Assembly: GCA_963678775.2 (NCBI GenBank)
Contig: CAXXGR010000007.1
Coordinates: forward strand, 186,001 to 250,000
Source of the DNA: JBFHIJ01 sp963678775
GTDB taxonomy: Bacteria; Bacteroidota; Ignavibacteria; Kapaibacteriales; UBA2268
DNA length: 64,000 nt
Reading direction: 5' to 3'
A program made the translations under genes and the position numbers. This document shows positions 8,261 to 16,451 of this stretch, piece by piece. Under the pieces are notes generated by a model that searched no databases, was not told the origin of the DNA, and saw only the letters and a list, made by a program, of their open reading frames with translations. Each line of letters starts with the position of its first letter. Position 1 is the stretch's first letter.

Positions 8261-9118
8261 TTATCCCACAAACTTATCCCTAAATCCTTTGATAAAATCT
8301 ATAAGCTTATTTTTGCCTTTGTCGCCTAATACAATATATCTGTCGTAATTCGGATTAGAAACTGCCGGAATATCTTTGTCTAAATCAGGACTAAAAGCTT
8401 TAGATTCAGATTTTTCAGAACTTCTTAGGTTATGCTTAGGGTAGAGGCATAGCCCCTGATTTACTAGAGAGTTTAGTTGCCAGATAGCATCCCAGTTGTT
8501 AGATTTGCCAAACACATCTGATTTGATTAGTTCTGTAGCTTTTGCGGCAAGTGCATCATCTTTAAATAGCAAAGTCAAAAATTCTCGCAGTCCCTTGTCC
8601 TTTGCATTTCTGCCTTTGGGTTCGAATAGCTCCCATGATCGTTTCCAAGTTGCCCAAATATTTAAATTGCAGAAATAAGAAAAGAAGTAATCATCTAATT
8701 CAAAATTTAATTTATCATTAGCTATAAAAGCAGAAATAGACATAATCTCTCTGTTGTGTTCGTATTTTTGGAGAGCAACATCAGCAAATTCGATAAACTC
8801 TTTAGAGGCTTTGTACTTATCATTGATGATAATGCCATATTCGTTTGAGCGAAAGAACCATTCCATAACAATGTTCATCATTTCATTGTAATGTAAGTGC
8901 TTATGTTTTATTCGAGTGGTAAGCATGGCTCCCCAGTCAAAATCGTGAACCATCTGCCTAATTGCTTTGCATTTAGTATAGTCAGTTTTGCTGCCAATGC
9001 GTGGCCCATTAGCGAAGAAAATAATATTTTCGACTTCGAGCTCACGGCATATATCTATATTATGTTTCAAATTATCCGGGTTGTTGGTAGCTATTAAAAG
9101 TACAGGGGTTTCTATCAC
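8261..9118 (-). CDS. Divergent glycosyltransferase-like protein (GT-A, hemolysin/FkbM-neighbour type)
   Basis: 285 aa. The pattern follows the family of GT-A-like sugar transferases found in surface-polysaccharide loci: an initial strand PVLLIATNNPDNLKHNI, then FFANGPR, a middle WFFRSNEYGIIINDKYKASKEFIEFADVAL (position of the usual IILEDDxxPS), FSYFCNLNIWATWKRSWELF, and WDAIWQLNSLVNQGLCLYPKHNL near the C-terminus. The acidic metal-binding EDD is replaced by NDK, so catalysis is doubtful or altered. The start is a GTG at 9118, because an in-frame stop lies four codons further upstream. No polysaccharide genes are adjacent, so its acceptor is unknown. Assignment is from pattern memory, not alignment. 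Confidence 0.55.
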   Translation of the reverse strand: MIETPVLLIATNNPDNLKHNIDICRELEVENIIFFANGPRIGSKTDYTKCKAIRQMVHDFDWGAMLTTRIKHKHLHYNEMMNIVMEWFFRSNEYGIIINDKYKASKEFIEFADVALQKYEHNREIMSISAFIANDKLNFELDDYFFSYFCNLNIWATWKRSWELFEPKGRNAKDKGLREFLTLLFKDDALAAKATELIKSDVFGKSNNWDAIWQLNSLVNQGLCLYPKHNLRSSEKSESKAFSPDLDKDIPAVSNPNYDRYIVLGDKGKNKLIDFIKGFRDKFVG

Positions 9119-9661
9119 AATCTTACATCATATTGTTCTTATTCCAATCCTGCAATTTATCTGAAATATTCATCTTAAACAATTGCATTTATTGCTTGAA
9201 TGCAGATATATTTTTGCGATAAGATATAGAATATAAAATTTATAGAGGAGTTTCTACTGATTTAATGGTGCTAAGTAACACTAAATATATCATTTCCTAA
9301 GGTGCTCACAAGCATTGTATCTTAAATATGAGCTAAACTTTCTATATACACAAAACATTCAGTAGTGTCTCTATAGTAGGTTTTCACTTAGTTATTTACA
9401 ACAGCGTATATTAAATACAGAATAATACAGAATAATACAGAATAATACAGAATAATACAGAATAATACAGAATAATACAGAATAATACAGAATAATACAG
9501 AATAATACAGAATAATACATTGGTATGTAAATGCAATAAGATTGTGTTATCTGATAAAATAATGTCAAAATATAAAAATAAAGTTTTGTCAATATTAAAA
9601 TAAATCATATATTAGAAATGTAATCAGTACTGTAATGTATATGCTATTATAGGTGTTGTAA
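9119..9661. other. Gene-free stretch carrying a 10-bp tandem repeat
   Basis: Very AT-rich; only short frames generated by the repeat (low-complexity YYSVLFCIIL translations) occur, with no family signal. The AATAATACAG array at 9421-9520 is listed separately. Confidence 0.6.
9421..9520. repeat. Tandem repeat, ten copies of AATAATACAG
   Basis: Ten consecutive 10-bp units; all are identical except the last base of the last copy (T instead of G), and a degenerate unit (TTAAATACAG) precedes at 9411. No spacers, so it is not a CRISPR. A unit of one helical turn and perfect identity suggest recent slippage expansion. It lies upstream of the broken T9SS cargo gene at 9662. Confidence 0.95.
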
Positions 9662-9931
9662 TATAAGCGTCAGAAAATTTTATTAGTCGTAGAATATTCT
9701 ATAACTCCAAATCCTGCTAATGAGAATATGACTGTAAAAATTGATAATATTGATAACAAAACTTTCAATATCATAATAGCAGATTTATTAGGAAATATTG
9801 TGTTTGAAGTGGAACAATCAGTTAATGAATCAAATTACAATATATCTAATCTTGTAACAGGCACCTATACTGTAACGCTATATTCAGAGAATACAAAAGT
9901 TACATCAATTAAACTAACTGTTGTAAAATAA
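9662..9931 (+). pseudogene. Decayed T9SS cargo gene: only the C-terminal sorting domain remains
   Basis: From the in-frame stop at 9659 the frame reads a short stretch into VEYSITPNPANENMTVKID, the typical opening of a T9SS type A sorting domain (PNPA motif), then IADLLGNIVFEVEQ, LVTGTYTVTLYSE and KLTVVK. The passenger domain that should precede it is missing, no signal peptide exists, and the first Met (9728) falls inside the domain. It is therefore a 3' remnant of a secreted protein, next to an intact paralog at 9996. Confidence 0.7.
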
Positions 9932-9995
9932 TATTTTATTTATGAAAATCAGGTAGAGAAATATTTCTCTACCTTGTTTTTTTTAGGGGAATAAT

Positions 9996-11435
9996 ATGAA
10001 AAAAATACTACTACTATTTTGCTTTTTAGTCTTTATTAGCTCTTTATATTCCGGGGAATGGATTTTTACAAAGAAAAGCGATACAAATTGGACAGAGTAT
10101 CAAATACATGTTTCTGCTTTGGATTCTGCAAATTTTCTAATCGCACGCTCTACAAGCGGATGGTTACAGAACAGGTATATTGAAAAAACCACCGATTATG
10201 GTCAAACTTGGGATACTATATTTTTTAAAGAAGATGAAATTGCAGATAATGCGAGTAATCAATTATATGATGTGTATTATAAAAATACAGATTCAATTTT
10301 TGCATTAGAAGGGTATGGTGAGTACTGGAAGACGACCAATGGAGGCACAAGCTGGGAGCATGGTTGGGTGGGAGATTCCGCAAATACAAATATTTCAAAT
10401 GAGATAGTTATACATAATAACATTTTATATACCGGCGGTCGCAGAGAAGATATGATTGTTTTTTCTACGGATTTTGGAGACACTTGGAAAAAGATCAGCA
10501 TTGAACATTTAATAGATTTATCAGATAGTAAATATGTTAATAGGTATTTTTCAGCTCCAATATTTTTTGAAGATGCAATGTATTGTTACTTGAACTTGTA
10601 TAAAGAATCAGCGTATATAGATATGCAATTTATTTCAGAATTTAGGCTTTTTAAAACTACAGATGAAGGTAAAAGTTGGAGTGAAGTTTGTTATGTGGAT
10701 GAAAATGCCTGTACTTCAGCTGCACAAGATAAGAATGATAATATTTACTTTTTAAATAATTATTATGTGACGAAAGATACGGTTTATAAACAAGGAGATG
10801 ATACTCCTTATTTCAGAAGTGCAACGTATTCCTATATACTTAAGTATGATACAAAAACAAATACATTAGACACTATATGGGACACTCCTCGAGGTGAATA
10901 TCCTGCTGTTAGAGGTAAATTGTGTATAACAGAAAGCAATACTTTCCATATGATGTTTGTCAATAATATTTTTAGATCTGAAGATGAAGGTCAGACTTGG
11001 TATATGGAAAAATTGAGGGATTCTAAGGGGGAAATGGATCCTGCTGTAATTACAGACTTTCATGACTTAGTAATGGCAGATGAAAATCACGGAATGATTG
11101 GAAAAACTAATACTTATATAATGTATGATATCACAACCTCCGTCACCGAACCTTTACAAAATGTGAGTGAAATGCAGGCTAACCCTAACCCGATATACTC
11201 AGGAGCGAGTTTAACACTCAGCTACGAAGTATTAAAACCGGGCGAATATTCTTATACTATTACTAACATGGCAGGGCGCGAGTTTAACATATCTATTCCT
11301 TCGGAGCAGCTTACTAAAGGTCAGCAAAATATAAGCATAGAGTTACCTAATGCTCTTACTGCCGGCTCCTACTTCCTAAACATAAAGCACAACGGCGAAG
11401 TTACCGCAATGAAAAAGATTGTTGTGGTTAAATAA
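9996..11435 (+). CDS. Secreted Asp-box (BNR) beta-propeller protein with T9SS type A sorting domain
   Basis: 479 aa. Signal peptide MKKILLLFCFLVFISSLYSG, then at least five Asp-box motifs: TTDYGQTW, TTNGGTSW, STDFGDTW, TTDEGKSW and SEDEGQTW, the signature of sortilin/sialidase-like propellers. The last ~90 residues (MQANPNPIYSGASLTLSYEV onward to MKKIVVVK) form a T9SS sorting domain. The protein should cross the inner membrane by Sec and be released or anchored by T9SS. Function is unknown: sialidase catalytic residues are not evident, so it is not called a sialidase. Start supported by AGGGGA 5-10 nt upstream. Its first 138 bp are duplicated exactly at 11519. Confidence 0.8.
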   Translation: MKKILLLFCFLVFISSLYSGEWIFTKKSDTNWTEYQIHVSALDSANFLIARSTSGWLQNRYIEKTTDYGQTWDTIFFKEDEIADNASNQLYDVYYKNTDSIFALEGYGEYWKTTNGGTSWEHGWVGDSANTNISNEIVIHNNILYTGGRREDMIVFSTDFGDTWKKISIEHLIDLSDSKYVNRYFSAPIFFEDAMYCYLNLYKESAYIDMQFISEFRLFKTTDEGKSWSEVCYVDENACTSAAQDKNDNIYFLNNYYVTKDTVYKQGDDTPYFRSATYSYILKYDTKTNTLDTIWDTPRGEYPAVRGKLCITESNTFHMMFVNNIFRSEDEGQTWYMEKLRDSKGEMDPAVITDFHDLVMADENHGMIGKTNTYIMYDITTSVTEPLQNVSEMQANPNPIYSGASLTLSYEVLKPGEYSYTITNMAGREFNISIPSEQLTKGQQNISIELPNALTAGSYFLNIKHNGEVTAMKKIVVVK

Positions 11436-11462
11436 CTAAGAAATATAAATATAGATATATAT

Positions 11463-11487
11463 AGCCCTTGGCTTCTCCCCGAGGGCT
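11463..11487 (+). terminator. Hairpin after the T9SS cargo gene (probable terminator)
   Basis: AGCCCTTGG (11463-11471) pairs with CCGAGGGCT (11479-11487; one T-G), 7-nt loop. The following sequence is ACGTTT, a poor U-tract, so termination may be weak. Confidence 0.5.
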
Positions 11488-11518
11488 ACGTTTAATAGTC
11501 ATACAAGGAGAAAAAAAT

Positions 11519-11656
11519 ATGAAAAAAATACTACTACTATTTTGCTTTTTAGTCTTTATTAGCTCTTTATATTCCGGGGAATGGATTTTTACAAAGAAAA
11601 GCGATACAAATTGGACAGAGTATCAAATACATGTTTCTGCTTTGGATTCTGCAAAT
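11519..11656 (+). pseudogene. Exact duplicate of the first 138 bp of the gene at 9996, truncated
   Basis: Bases 11519-11656 are identical to 9996-10133, from the start codon through the signal peptide and the first mature residues (to ALDSAN). Similarity stops abruptly at both ends: upstream bases differ except for AAT before the ATG, and downstream the frame runs into unrelated sequence and stops at 11677. It has its own Shine-Dalgarno (AAGGAG, 11504-11509). The breakpoint at 11656/11657 coincides with the stop codon (11658-11660) of the minus-strand RhuM-family gene. Identity means the duplication is recent, or kept by gene conversion. Confidence 0.9.
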
Positions 11657-11657
11657 A

Positions 11658-12674
11658 TCAAGGTTTATTTTTTTTAGTAAGTTGTTTTATATCGTTTGCT
11701 AACTCATTTAAATTAAGTTCCTGATCAAGTATCTTCTGTTTTTCTTTATATTTTGTATATTCTTTATCTGATTTATTCAATGCCATATCATGACTGATTT
11801 GTTCTGCATGCTGTAACAGCTCTCTTCCATTCAGCTGTAAAATAACATCCAGTCTTTTTATCCAATCATCCATATACATTGGTATGTGTTGCTGAGCCAT
11901 TGTTTCGGCAAAAGCAAGATATTGTTCCACCAGTAAGCCAAGTAGTTTTATCTCATCTTCATTCAGGTAGTTCTTTGCTATGCTGACATCTTTTTTCCTG
12001 ATTTTGTCAGTATTTTTTTTGTCAAATGACTGCATGCCCATCAAAGGTAGTTCTGCATCAGATCTTTTGTATACCAATTCTGCTGCCGTGTTTTCACTTA
12101 TAGCCCAGAGTAGTTTATTCTGAACGATCTTAAAAAATTCTACTGTCTTTTCGTCTTTTGGGTCGTAGTCAATGCTTGTTGAATAAATATCCTTAATTTT
12201 CTGATAGAAGAATCGCTCCGACAAACGTATTTCGCGTATCCTGTTTTGCAGTTCGTTGAAATAATTCATAGAATTGCCGGATTTGAAACGGTCATCATTC
12301 AGAGCAAACCCTTTTACAATATACTCTTTTAACCGCTGTGTTGCCCAGATTCGGAGTTTTGTACCTTGCCGAGACTTAACCCTATAACCAACCGAAATTA
12401 TCACATCAAGATTATAATATTTTGTAGAATAGAGTTTGCCGTCGGAGGCAGTTGTCCGGAAATTCCGGATAACTGAATCTTCAATCAATTCACCCTCTCT
12501 GAAAATATTTATGATATGCTCAGAAATAGTGCTTTTATCCTTCCCAAAGAGCTGAGCCATCAACTTTTGAGAGAGCCACACAGTTTCATCTTCAAGGCGG
12601 ACATCAATTTTTATCTCGTCATTATCTGTGCTATAAATAAGTATTTCGCTATTATTTTGTCTTATTTCTTCCAT
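11658..12674 (-). CDS. RhuM-family protein (virulence RhuM / Fic-associated DNA-binding type)
   Basis: 338 aa. The N-terminal half is diagnostic: VRLEDETVWLSQKLMAQLFGKDKSTISEHI, a helix-turn-helix-like ANT/KilA-related element, followed by DSVIRNFRTTASDGKLY, YYNLDVIISVGYRVKS and RIWATQRLKEYIVKGF. The C-terminal half is helical and ends in a lysine-rich tail. RhuM was named from a Salmonella pathogenicity island; the family is widespread on mobile islands and its biochemical role is not established. It lies 60 bp downstream of the nucleotidyltransferase and is probably co-transcribed with it. Its stop codon sits at the breakpoint of the 138-bp duplication, so the element's left edge is here and the last codons may be new. 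Confidence 0.8.
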   Translation of the reverse strand: MEEIRQNNSEILIYSTDNDEIKIDVRLEDETVWLSQKLMAQLFGKDKSTISEHIINIFREGELIEDSVIRNFRTTASDGKLYSTKYYNLDVIISVGYRVKSRQGTKLRIWATQRLKEYIVKGFALNDDRFKSGNSMNYFNELQNRIREIRLSERFFYQKIKDIYSTSIDYDPKDEKTVEFFKIVQNKLLWAISENTAAELVYKRSDAELPLMGMQSFDKKNTDKIRKKDVSIAKNYLNEDEIKLLGLLVEQYLAFAETMAQQHIPMYMDDWIKRLDVILQLNGRELLQHAEQISHDMALNKSDKEYTKYKEKQKILDQELNLNELANDIKQLTKKNKP

Positions 12675-12734
12675 TTATATTACTCTATTCTTGCCTGCCA
12701 TAATTTGGATTATGGGAATTTTGTGGCGTTTCAT

Positions 12735-13418
12735 TTAGTGGTGATAAGTATCAAAATCAAACAAAGAACTCATATTCATCAACTGTTGGCTTCTAACATG
12801 AATAAAATCATGCAAATCATTTCTATTCATTATTTTGGATATTGGCTGATACAGCCAATCAGGTTTTTTACATCCATATTTTATTAAGAAGTCTTGTAGG
12901 AACTCTAAGTCTAATCTCGTTAATCCATTTTTATATTTCAATCCTAAAAGTTTTTTTAATAATGGATCATTAAAAGCAACTATCATATCTTCTTGAGAAA
13001 ATGCTGGAATATTTTTCAAGGCAAGATACGTCAATACTATAGTCCTAATGGAATAAAGGAGTATATTAACAGTAATTCTATTGTTTTTGATGTCTTTGGA
13101 TAAAAGTAGCCAACCGATGTCAGAAGCAATTTTCCTTTCTTCAGAGTAATCATTTTTAAGCTTAAACGATTTTATAATATTTCTGTATTCATTATTGCTG
13201 TCAAACATTATCTTGCCCTCTTTTACTAAATGCCATACAAAAAGAGAGCCTTCTTTAGTCATTTGTTCAAGCTGGCATTTGGAATAAATATTAATTATAA
13301 AATTCTCAAATGACTTTCTTGTTGTTTCTTTATCAAGGGTTAATGCCAATAAGTCAACATCACTATTCTCATTATTATCACCTCTTGCACAACTTCCGAA
13401 TAATACTAATGAATTCAT
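12735..13418 (-). CDS. Nucleotidyltransferase-fold protein (MNT-like) with helical C-terminal region
   Basis: 227 aa. The first residues are already the active-site strand: LVLFGSCARGDNNENSDVDL, with the GS motif at residues 8-9 and the D-x-D pair at 20/22 of the DNA-polymerase-beta/MNT superfamily. The usual helix before the GS motif is missing from this frame. The remaining ~190 residues are mostly helical, without a HEPN signature that I can confirm. Notably the frame is the same as that of the upstream channel-like gene: its amber stop (13427-13425) and only two codons separate the two. Possible roles are nucleotidylation of a protein or RNA, or second-messenger synthesis; the enzyme type cannot be fixed from motifs alone. 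Confidence 0.65.
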   Translation of the reverse strand: MNSLVLFGSCARGDNNENSDVDLLALTLDKETTRKSFENFIINIYSKCQLEQMTKEGSLFVWHLVKEGKIMFDSNNEYRNIIKSFKLKNDYSEERKIASDIGWLLLSKDIKNNRITVNILLYSIRTIVLTYLALKNIPAFSQEDMIVAFNDPLLKKLLGLKYKNGLTRLDLEFLQDFLIKYGCKKPDWLYQPISKIMNRNDLHDFIHVRSQQLMNMSSLFDFDTYHH

Positions 13419-13424
13419 GTCAAC

Positions 13425-14324
13425 CTACTTAAAAATATTTTTTGTTATAATTGCAATTAATATACCAATCCACAACACACCAAGAAATGATTGGATTATT
13501 GATGTTACTATACCATATTCCGATTGTGGTGTATATATTCCTGACATTGATGTCATTGATAGATATGAGTAATAAACAACATCTAAAAATTTTGGATTAC
13601 AAATTAATTCTGTTCCCTTATTAATTTCCAAACTTTCCCATTTGCAAAAATTATGGATATTTACCAAAATAAAAAAAATGATACTTGATCCCATAAAATA
13701 GGATGGTTTATAACCATATCCCATTGTATAATGATAAATATAATTTTTCAAGAATTTATACAGATACTCCAACCGCTTGATTTTGTTTCTCTTAAGATCA
13801 AATTTAAATTGCTTCCTTTGCCATTTTTTAAAATAATAATCAGCAAATTCTGCAAATTCTTTTTGAGACATTTTTTCAGAATTCTTATATAATCCTTGAA
13901 ACAGAGTTACGGCAAAATTTGAATAAGCAGTATTACGAATACAATATTTAAAGTCTTTAGGGTCAATATAACAGGAATCTATTGTCATCTTCCAAACATT
14001 ACAATCTATAAATTTGCAATTGAAAAATTTACAGTTCATAAATTTTGTACCAATCAATAATACTCTCTCAAAAGTACAATCATGAAATTCAATTCTCTGG
14101 AAAGTATTCCGAGACAAATCCATATGATTCATGACTTTGTTTTTTAATTTATTCTTCTTCCCAGAAATTGTAATATCTGTAATTGTTTGAGCATTCATCT
14201 TCAAATTATATGTAGAATCTGAATTTTCAAATTTTGAAACAAACTCCTCGACACTACTTATAAGTGTTATTGTTTCTGAACTATCTAGTTTAAAAAAAGC
14301 TACATATGGAGACTTTTTTTTCAT
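13425..14324 (-). CDS. Pentapeptide-repeat protein with C-terminal two-helix ion-channel-like domain
   Basis: 299 aa. Residues ~70-125 contain pentapeptide-type repeats (CTFERVLLIGTKFMNCKF, then NCKFIDCNVW), predicting a right-handed beta-helix. The C-terminal ~90 residues have two hydrophobic helices (FMGSSIIFFILVNIHNF and IIQSFLGVLWIGILIAIIT) around a re-entrant segment YYSYLSMTSMSGIYTPQSEYG, the layout of two-TM (Ion_trans_2) potassium channels. The filter TxGYG is not conserved, so selectivity is unclear. Good start: GGAGGGG precedes ATG 14324. First gene of an apparent operon with the nucleotidyltransferase and RhuM-family genes. The arrangement suggests a membrane effector with a sensing or regulatory partner. 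Confidence 0.65.
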   Translation of the reverse strand: MKKKSPYVAFFKLDSSETITLISSVEEFVSKFENSDSTYNLKMNAQTITDITISGKKNKLKNKVMNHMDLSRNTFQRIEFHDCTFERVLLIGTKFMNCKFFNCKFIDCNVWKMTIDSCYIDPKDFKYCIRNTAYSNFAVTLFQGLYKNSEKMSQKEFAEFADYYFKKWQRKQFKFDLKRNKIKRLEYLYKFLKNYIYHYTMGYGYKPSYFMGSSIIFFILVNIHNFCKWESLEINKGTELICNPKFLDVVYYSYLSMTSMSGIYTPQSEYGIVTSIIQSFLGVLWIGILIAIITKNIFK

Positions 14325-14572
14325 TATTTATCACCCCTCCACTTTAGTCATTTTGGATAATAGTAGTTATTGTAGACTATTCAACCTGCTTTTAATATCA
14401 GATTGCGCTAAAACTTTCTAGCAGAAATACTTCTGATTTAGTGCAACCCTCATTAATTGCTTTTACCAAGTTACTAAAATATTAAGATAAACAACAAAAA
14501 AAAACCTTTACTTTCATTATACAAGTAAAATTACAATTATAATACATCCGTGTTTAAGACAGCTATACACGC
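14325..14572. other. Intergenic region between pruA terminator and accessory module
   Basis: No coding frame. It should contain the promoter of the minus-strand channel/nucleotidyltransferase/RhuM operon; no convincing promoter consensus was found. The right edge of the accessory insertion may lie here, but no repeat matching the left edge (11657) is visible. Confidence 0.4.
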
Positions 14573-14603
14573 AAAAAAAAGAGCTCTCTTTAAAAGAAAG
14601 CTC
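14573..14603 (-). terminator. Rho-independent terminator of pruA
   Basis: Minus strand GAGCTTTC (14603-14596) pairs with GAGAGCTC (14588-14581; one G-U), 7-nt loop, followed by eight T residues (14580-14573). Confidence 0.85.
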
Positions 14604-14633
14604 CTCTTTGTATATATTGAGACTGATTAAGTC

Positions 14634-16175
14634 TTAGTATTTTGTAGTAACTGATTTACCTTGCATAAATAATGCTAAGTAGTCACGGCTACCTGCTTTA
14701 GAGTCTGTACCAGACATGTTGAAACCACCGAAAGGCTGAACGTCAACCAATGCACCTGTGATTTTTCTGTTTAAGTACATGTTACCAACGTGAAGTTCAC
14801 GTTTAGCTCTTTGCAATTTAGCAACGTTGTTAGAGATAACACCACCAGTTAAACCGTAGATAGTGTTGTTAGCAATTCTCAATGCATCATCATAATCTTC
14901 AGATTTAATTACTGCTAATACAGGTCCAAAGATTTCTTCCAAAGAGATTTTTGCTTCAGGATCAACGTCAGTAAATACAGTAGGTTTGATAAAGTAACCA
15001 TTACCTTCAGCTTTTTCGCCACCGGTAAGTAATGTACAGTTAGCTTTACCCCATTCGATGTATTCCATGATAGATTTTTCAGCAGAAGCACTGATTACAG
15101 GGCCCATGCGGAAGTTTTCAGCAGGGTCACCGATTTGAATTTTTTCAACTTCAGCTTTTACTCTTGCGTTGAATTCATCATAGATAGCTTTGTCAACTAC
15201 TACTCTAGAGCAAGCTGAACATTTTTGACCTTGGAAACCAAAAGCAGAAGTAACAGTTGCATCAACTGCTAAGTCCATATCAGCTTCAGAGTCAACGATA
15301 AGAGTATCTTTACCACCCATTTCAGCGATAATGCGTTTGATCCAGATTTGACCCGGAGATGGTTTAGCAGCCAATTCATTAATTCTTAAACCAACTTCCA
15401 TTGAGCCAGTGAAAGAGATAAAACGAGTTTTTGGATGTTGTACCATATAGTCACCAGCTTCAGCACCAGAAGCAACGAAGTAGTTTAATACGCCTTTAGG
15501 AAGGCCGGCTTCGTGCATAATGTCAGCAAACAACCAAGCCATCATTGGAGTTTCAGAAGAAGGTTTCAATACTACAGTGTTACCTGCTGCAATTGCTGCA
15601 GATGAGATACCAAGCATAATGGCAAATGGGAAGTTCCAAGGTGGAATACAAAGACCAACACCTAATGGAACGTAGAAGTAATTGTTATCTTCGCCAGGGT
15701 AAGTAGTAACTTCTTGGCGCTGAGCATAACGAATAGCTTCGCGACCGTAAAATTCTAAGAAGTCGATACCTTCGCAAGTATCAGCATCAGCTTCTAAATA
15801 GCTTTTACCAGCTTCAAGGATCATCCAAGCGTTAATTTCTAATCTTCTTCTTTTGATTACAGCTGCAGCTTTGAAAAGATACTGAGCTCTTTCGTAAGCA
15901 TCTACATATTTCCATGATTCAAAAGCTTCAGCTGCAGATTGAATTGCAGTTTCAGCATCTTTTTGACCACCCTTTTGAAAAGTACCGATTAATTCATCAG
16001 TATTTGCAGGGTTATAAGATTTTGTTTTTTTGTCAGTAAAAACTTTTTCGCCATTGACAATGTTAGCATATTCTTTACCGAATTCTGCTTTAGCTTTGGC
16101 AATAGCTTCTTTTTGTGCTTTAAAAACTTCAGGATTGTTAAAATCCAAATAAGTCATATTCGCAAATTTTTCCAT
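14634..16175 (-). CDS. pruA: L-glutamate gamma-semialdehyde (1-pyrroline-5-carboxylate) dehydrogenase
   Basis: Oxidises glutamate semialdehyde to glutamate with NAD, the second step of proline catabolism. An aldehyde dehydrogenase of P5C-dehydrogenase type: PPWNFPFAIMLGISSAAIAAGNTVVLKPS (cofactor site), GSMEVGLRINE, AEMGGKDTLIVDSEAD with catalytic Glu, GFQGQKCSACSRVVVD with catalytic Cys, EEIFGPVLAV, and QPFGGFNMSGTDSKAGSRDYL at the C-terminus. About 513 aa, the size of the stand-alone enzyme (no fused proline dehydrogenase). I choose ATG at 16175, with GGAG upstream, over the TTG at 16181. No putA/prodh gene is adjacent. Own terminator at 14573. Confidence 0.93.
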   Translation of the reverse strand: MEKFANMTYLDFNNPEVFKAQKEAIAKAKAEFGKEYANIVNGEKVFTDKKTKSYNPANTDELIGTFQKGGQKDAETAIQSAAEAFESWKYVDAYERAQYLFKAAAVIKRRRLEINAWMILEAGKSYLEADADTCEGIDFLEFYGREAIRYAQRQEVTTYPGEDNNYFYVPLGVGLCIPPWNFPFAIMLGISSAAIAAGNTVVLKPSSETPMMAWLFADIMHEAGLPKGVLNYFVASGAEAGDYMVQHPKTRFISFTGSMEVGLRINELAAKPSPGQIWIKRIIAEMGGKDTLIVDSEADMDLAVDATVTSAFGFQGQKCSACSRVVVDKAIYDEFNARVKAEVEKIQIGDPAENFRMGPVISASAEKSIMEYIEWGKANCTLLTGGEKAEGNGYFIKPTVFTDVDPEAKISLEEIFGPVLAVIKSEDYDDALRIANNTIYGLTGGVISNNVAKLQRAKRELHVGNMYLNRKITGALVDVQPFGGFNMSGTDSKAGSRDYLALFMQGKSVTTKY

Positions 16176-16451
16176 TAACAAGGCTCCGGATTTTGTGTTA
16201 TAAAATATATGTGTTTAAATTGAAATGATTTGCAAAATTGAATTACAAAAATACAAAAGAGCGTGGATTTAAAAAATCATATTAATCCACATAGTGTTGA
16301 TTATTAATTGTGCATAATAACGGAACTCAGTTTAAGCAAAATCTTGAAATAAAACAAGTTACAAAATCTTTAATTGTTGTTTAACAGTGCAAAATAAAGA
16401 CCTGTATTTGCGATTCATATAGAGATAAAATTTATACGCTTTAAACCAACT

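Noticed and set aside
9421..9520. CRISPR-like array
   Set aside because: Units are contiguous 10-mers without spacers and no cas genes are present.
9392..9608. Minus-strand frames of 65-66 aa with YYSVLFCIIL repeats
   Set aside because: They are translations of the 10-bp tandem repeat in two frames; no start signal, pure low complexity.
9996..11435. Sialidase
   Set aside because: Asp-boxes alone are shared by many propellers; the catalytic Arg triad and Tyr/Glu of sialidases were not identified.
12516..12887. 123-aa plus-strand frame
   Set aside because: It is antisense to the start of the RhuM-family gene and the end of the nucleotidyltransferase, with no motif or ribosome site.
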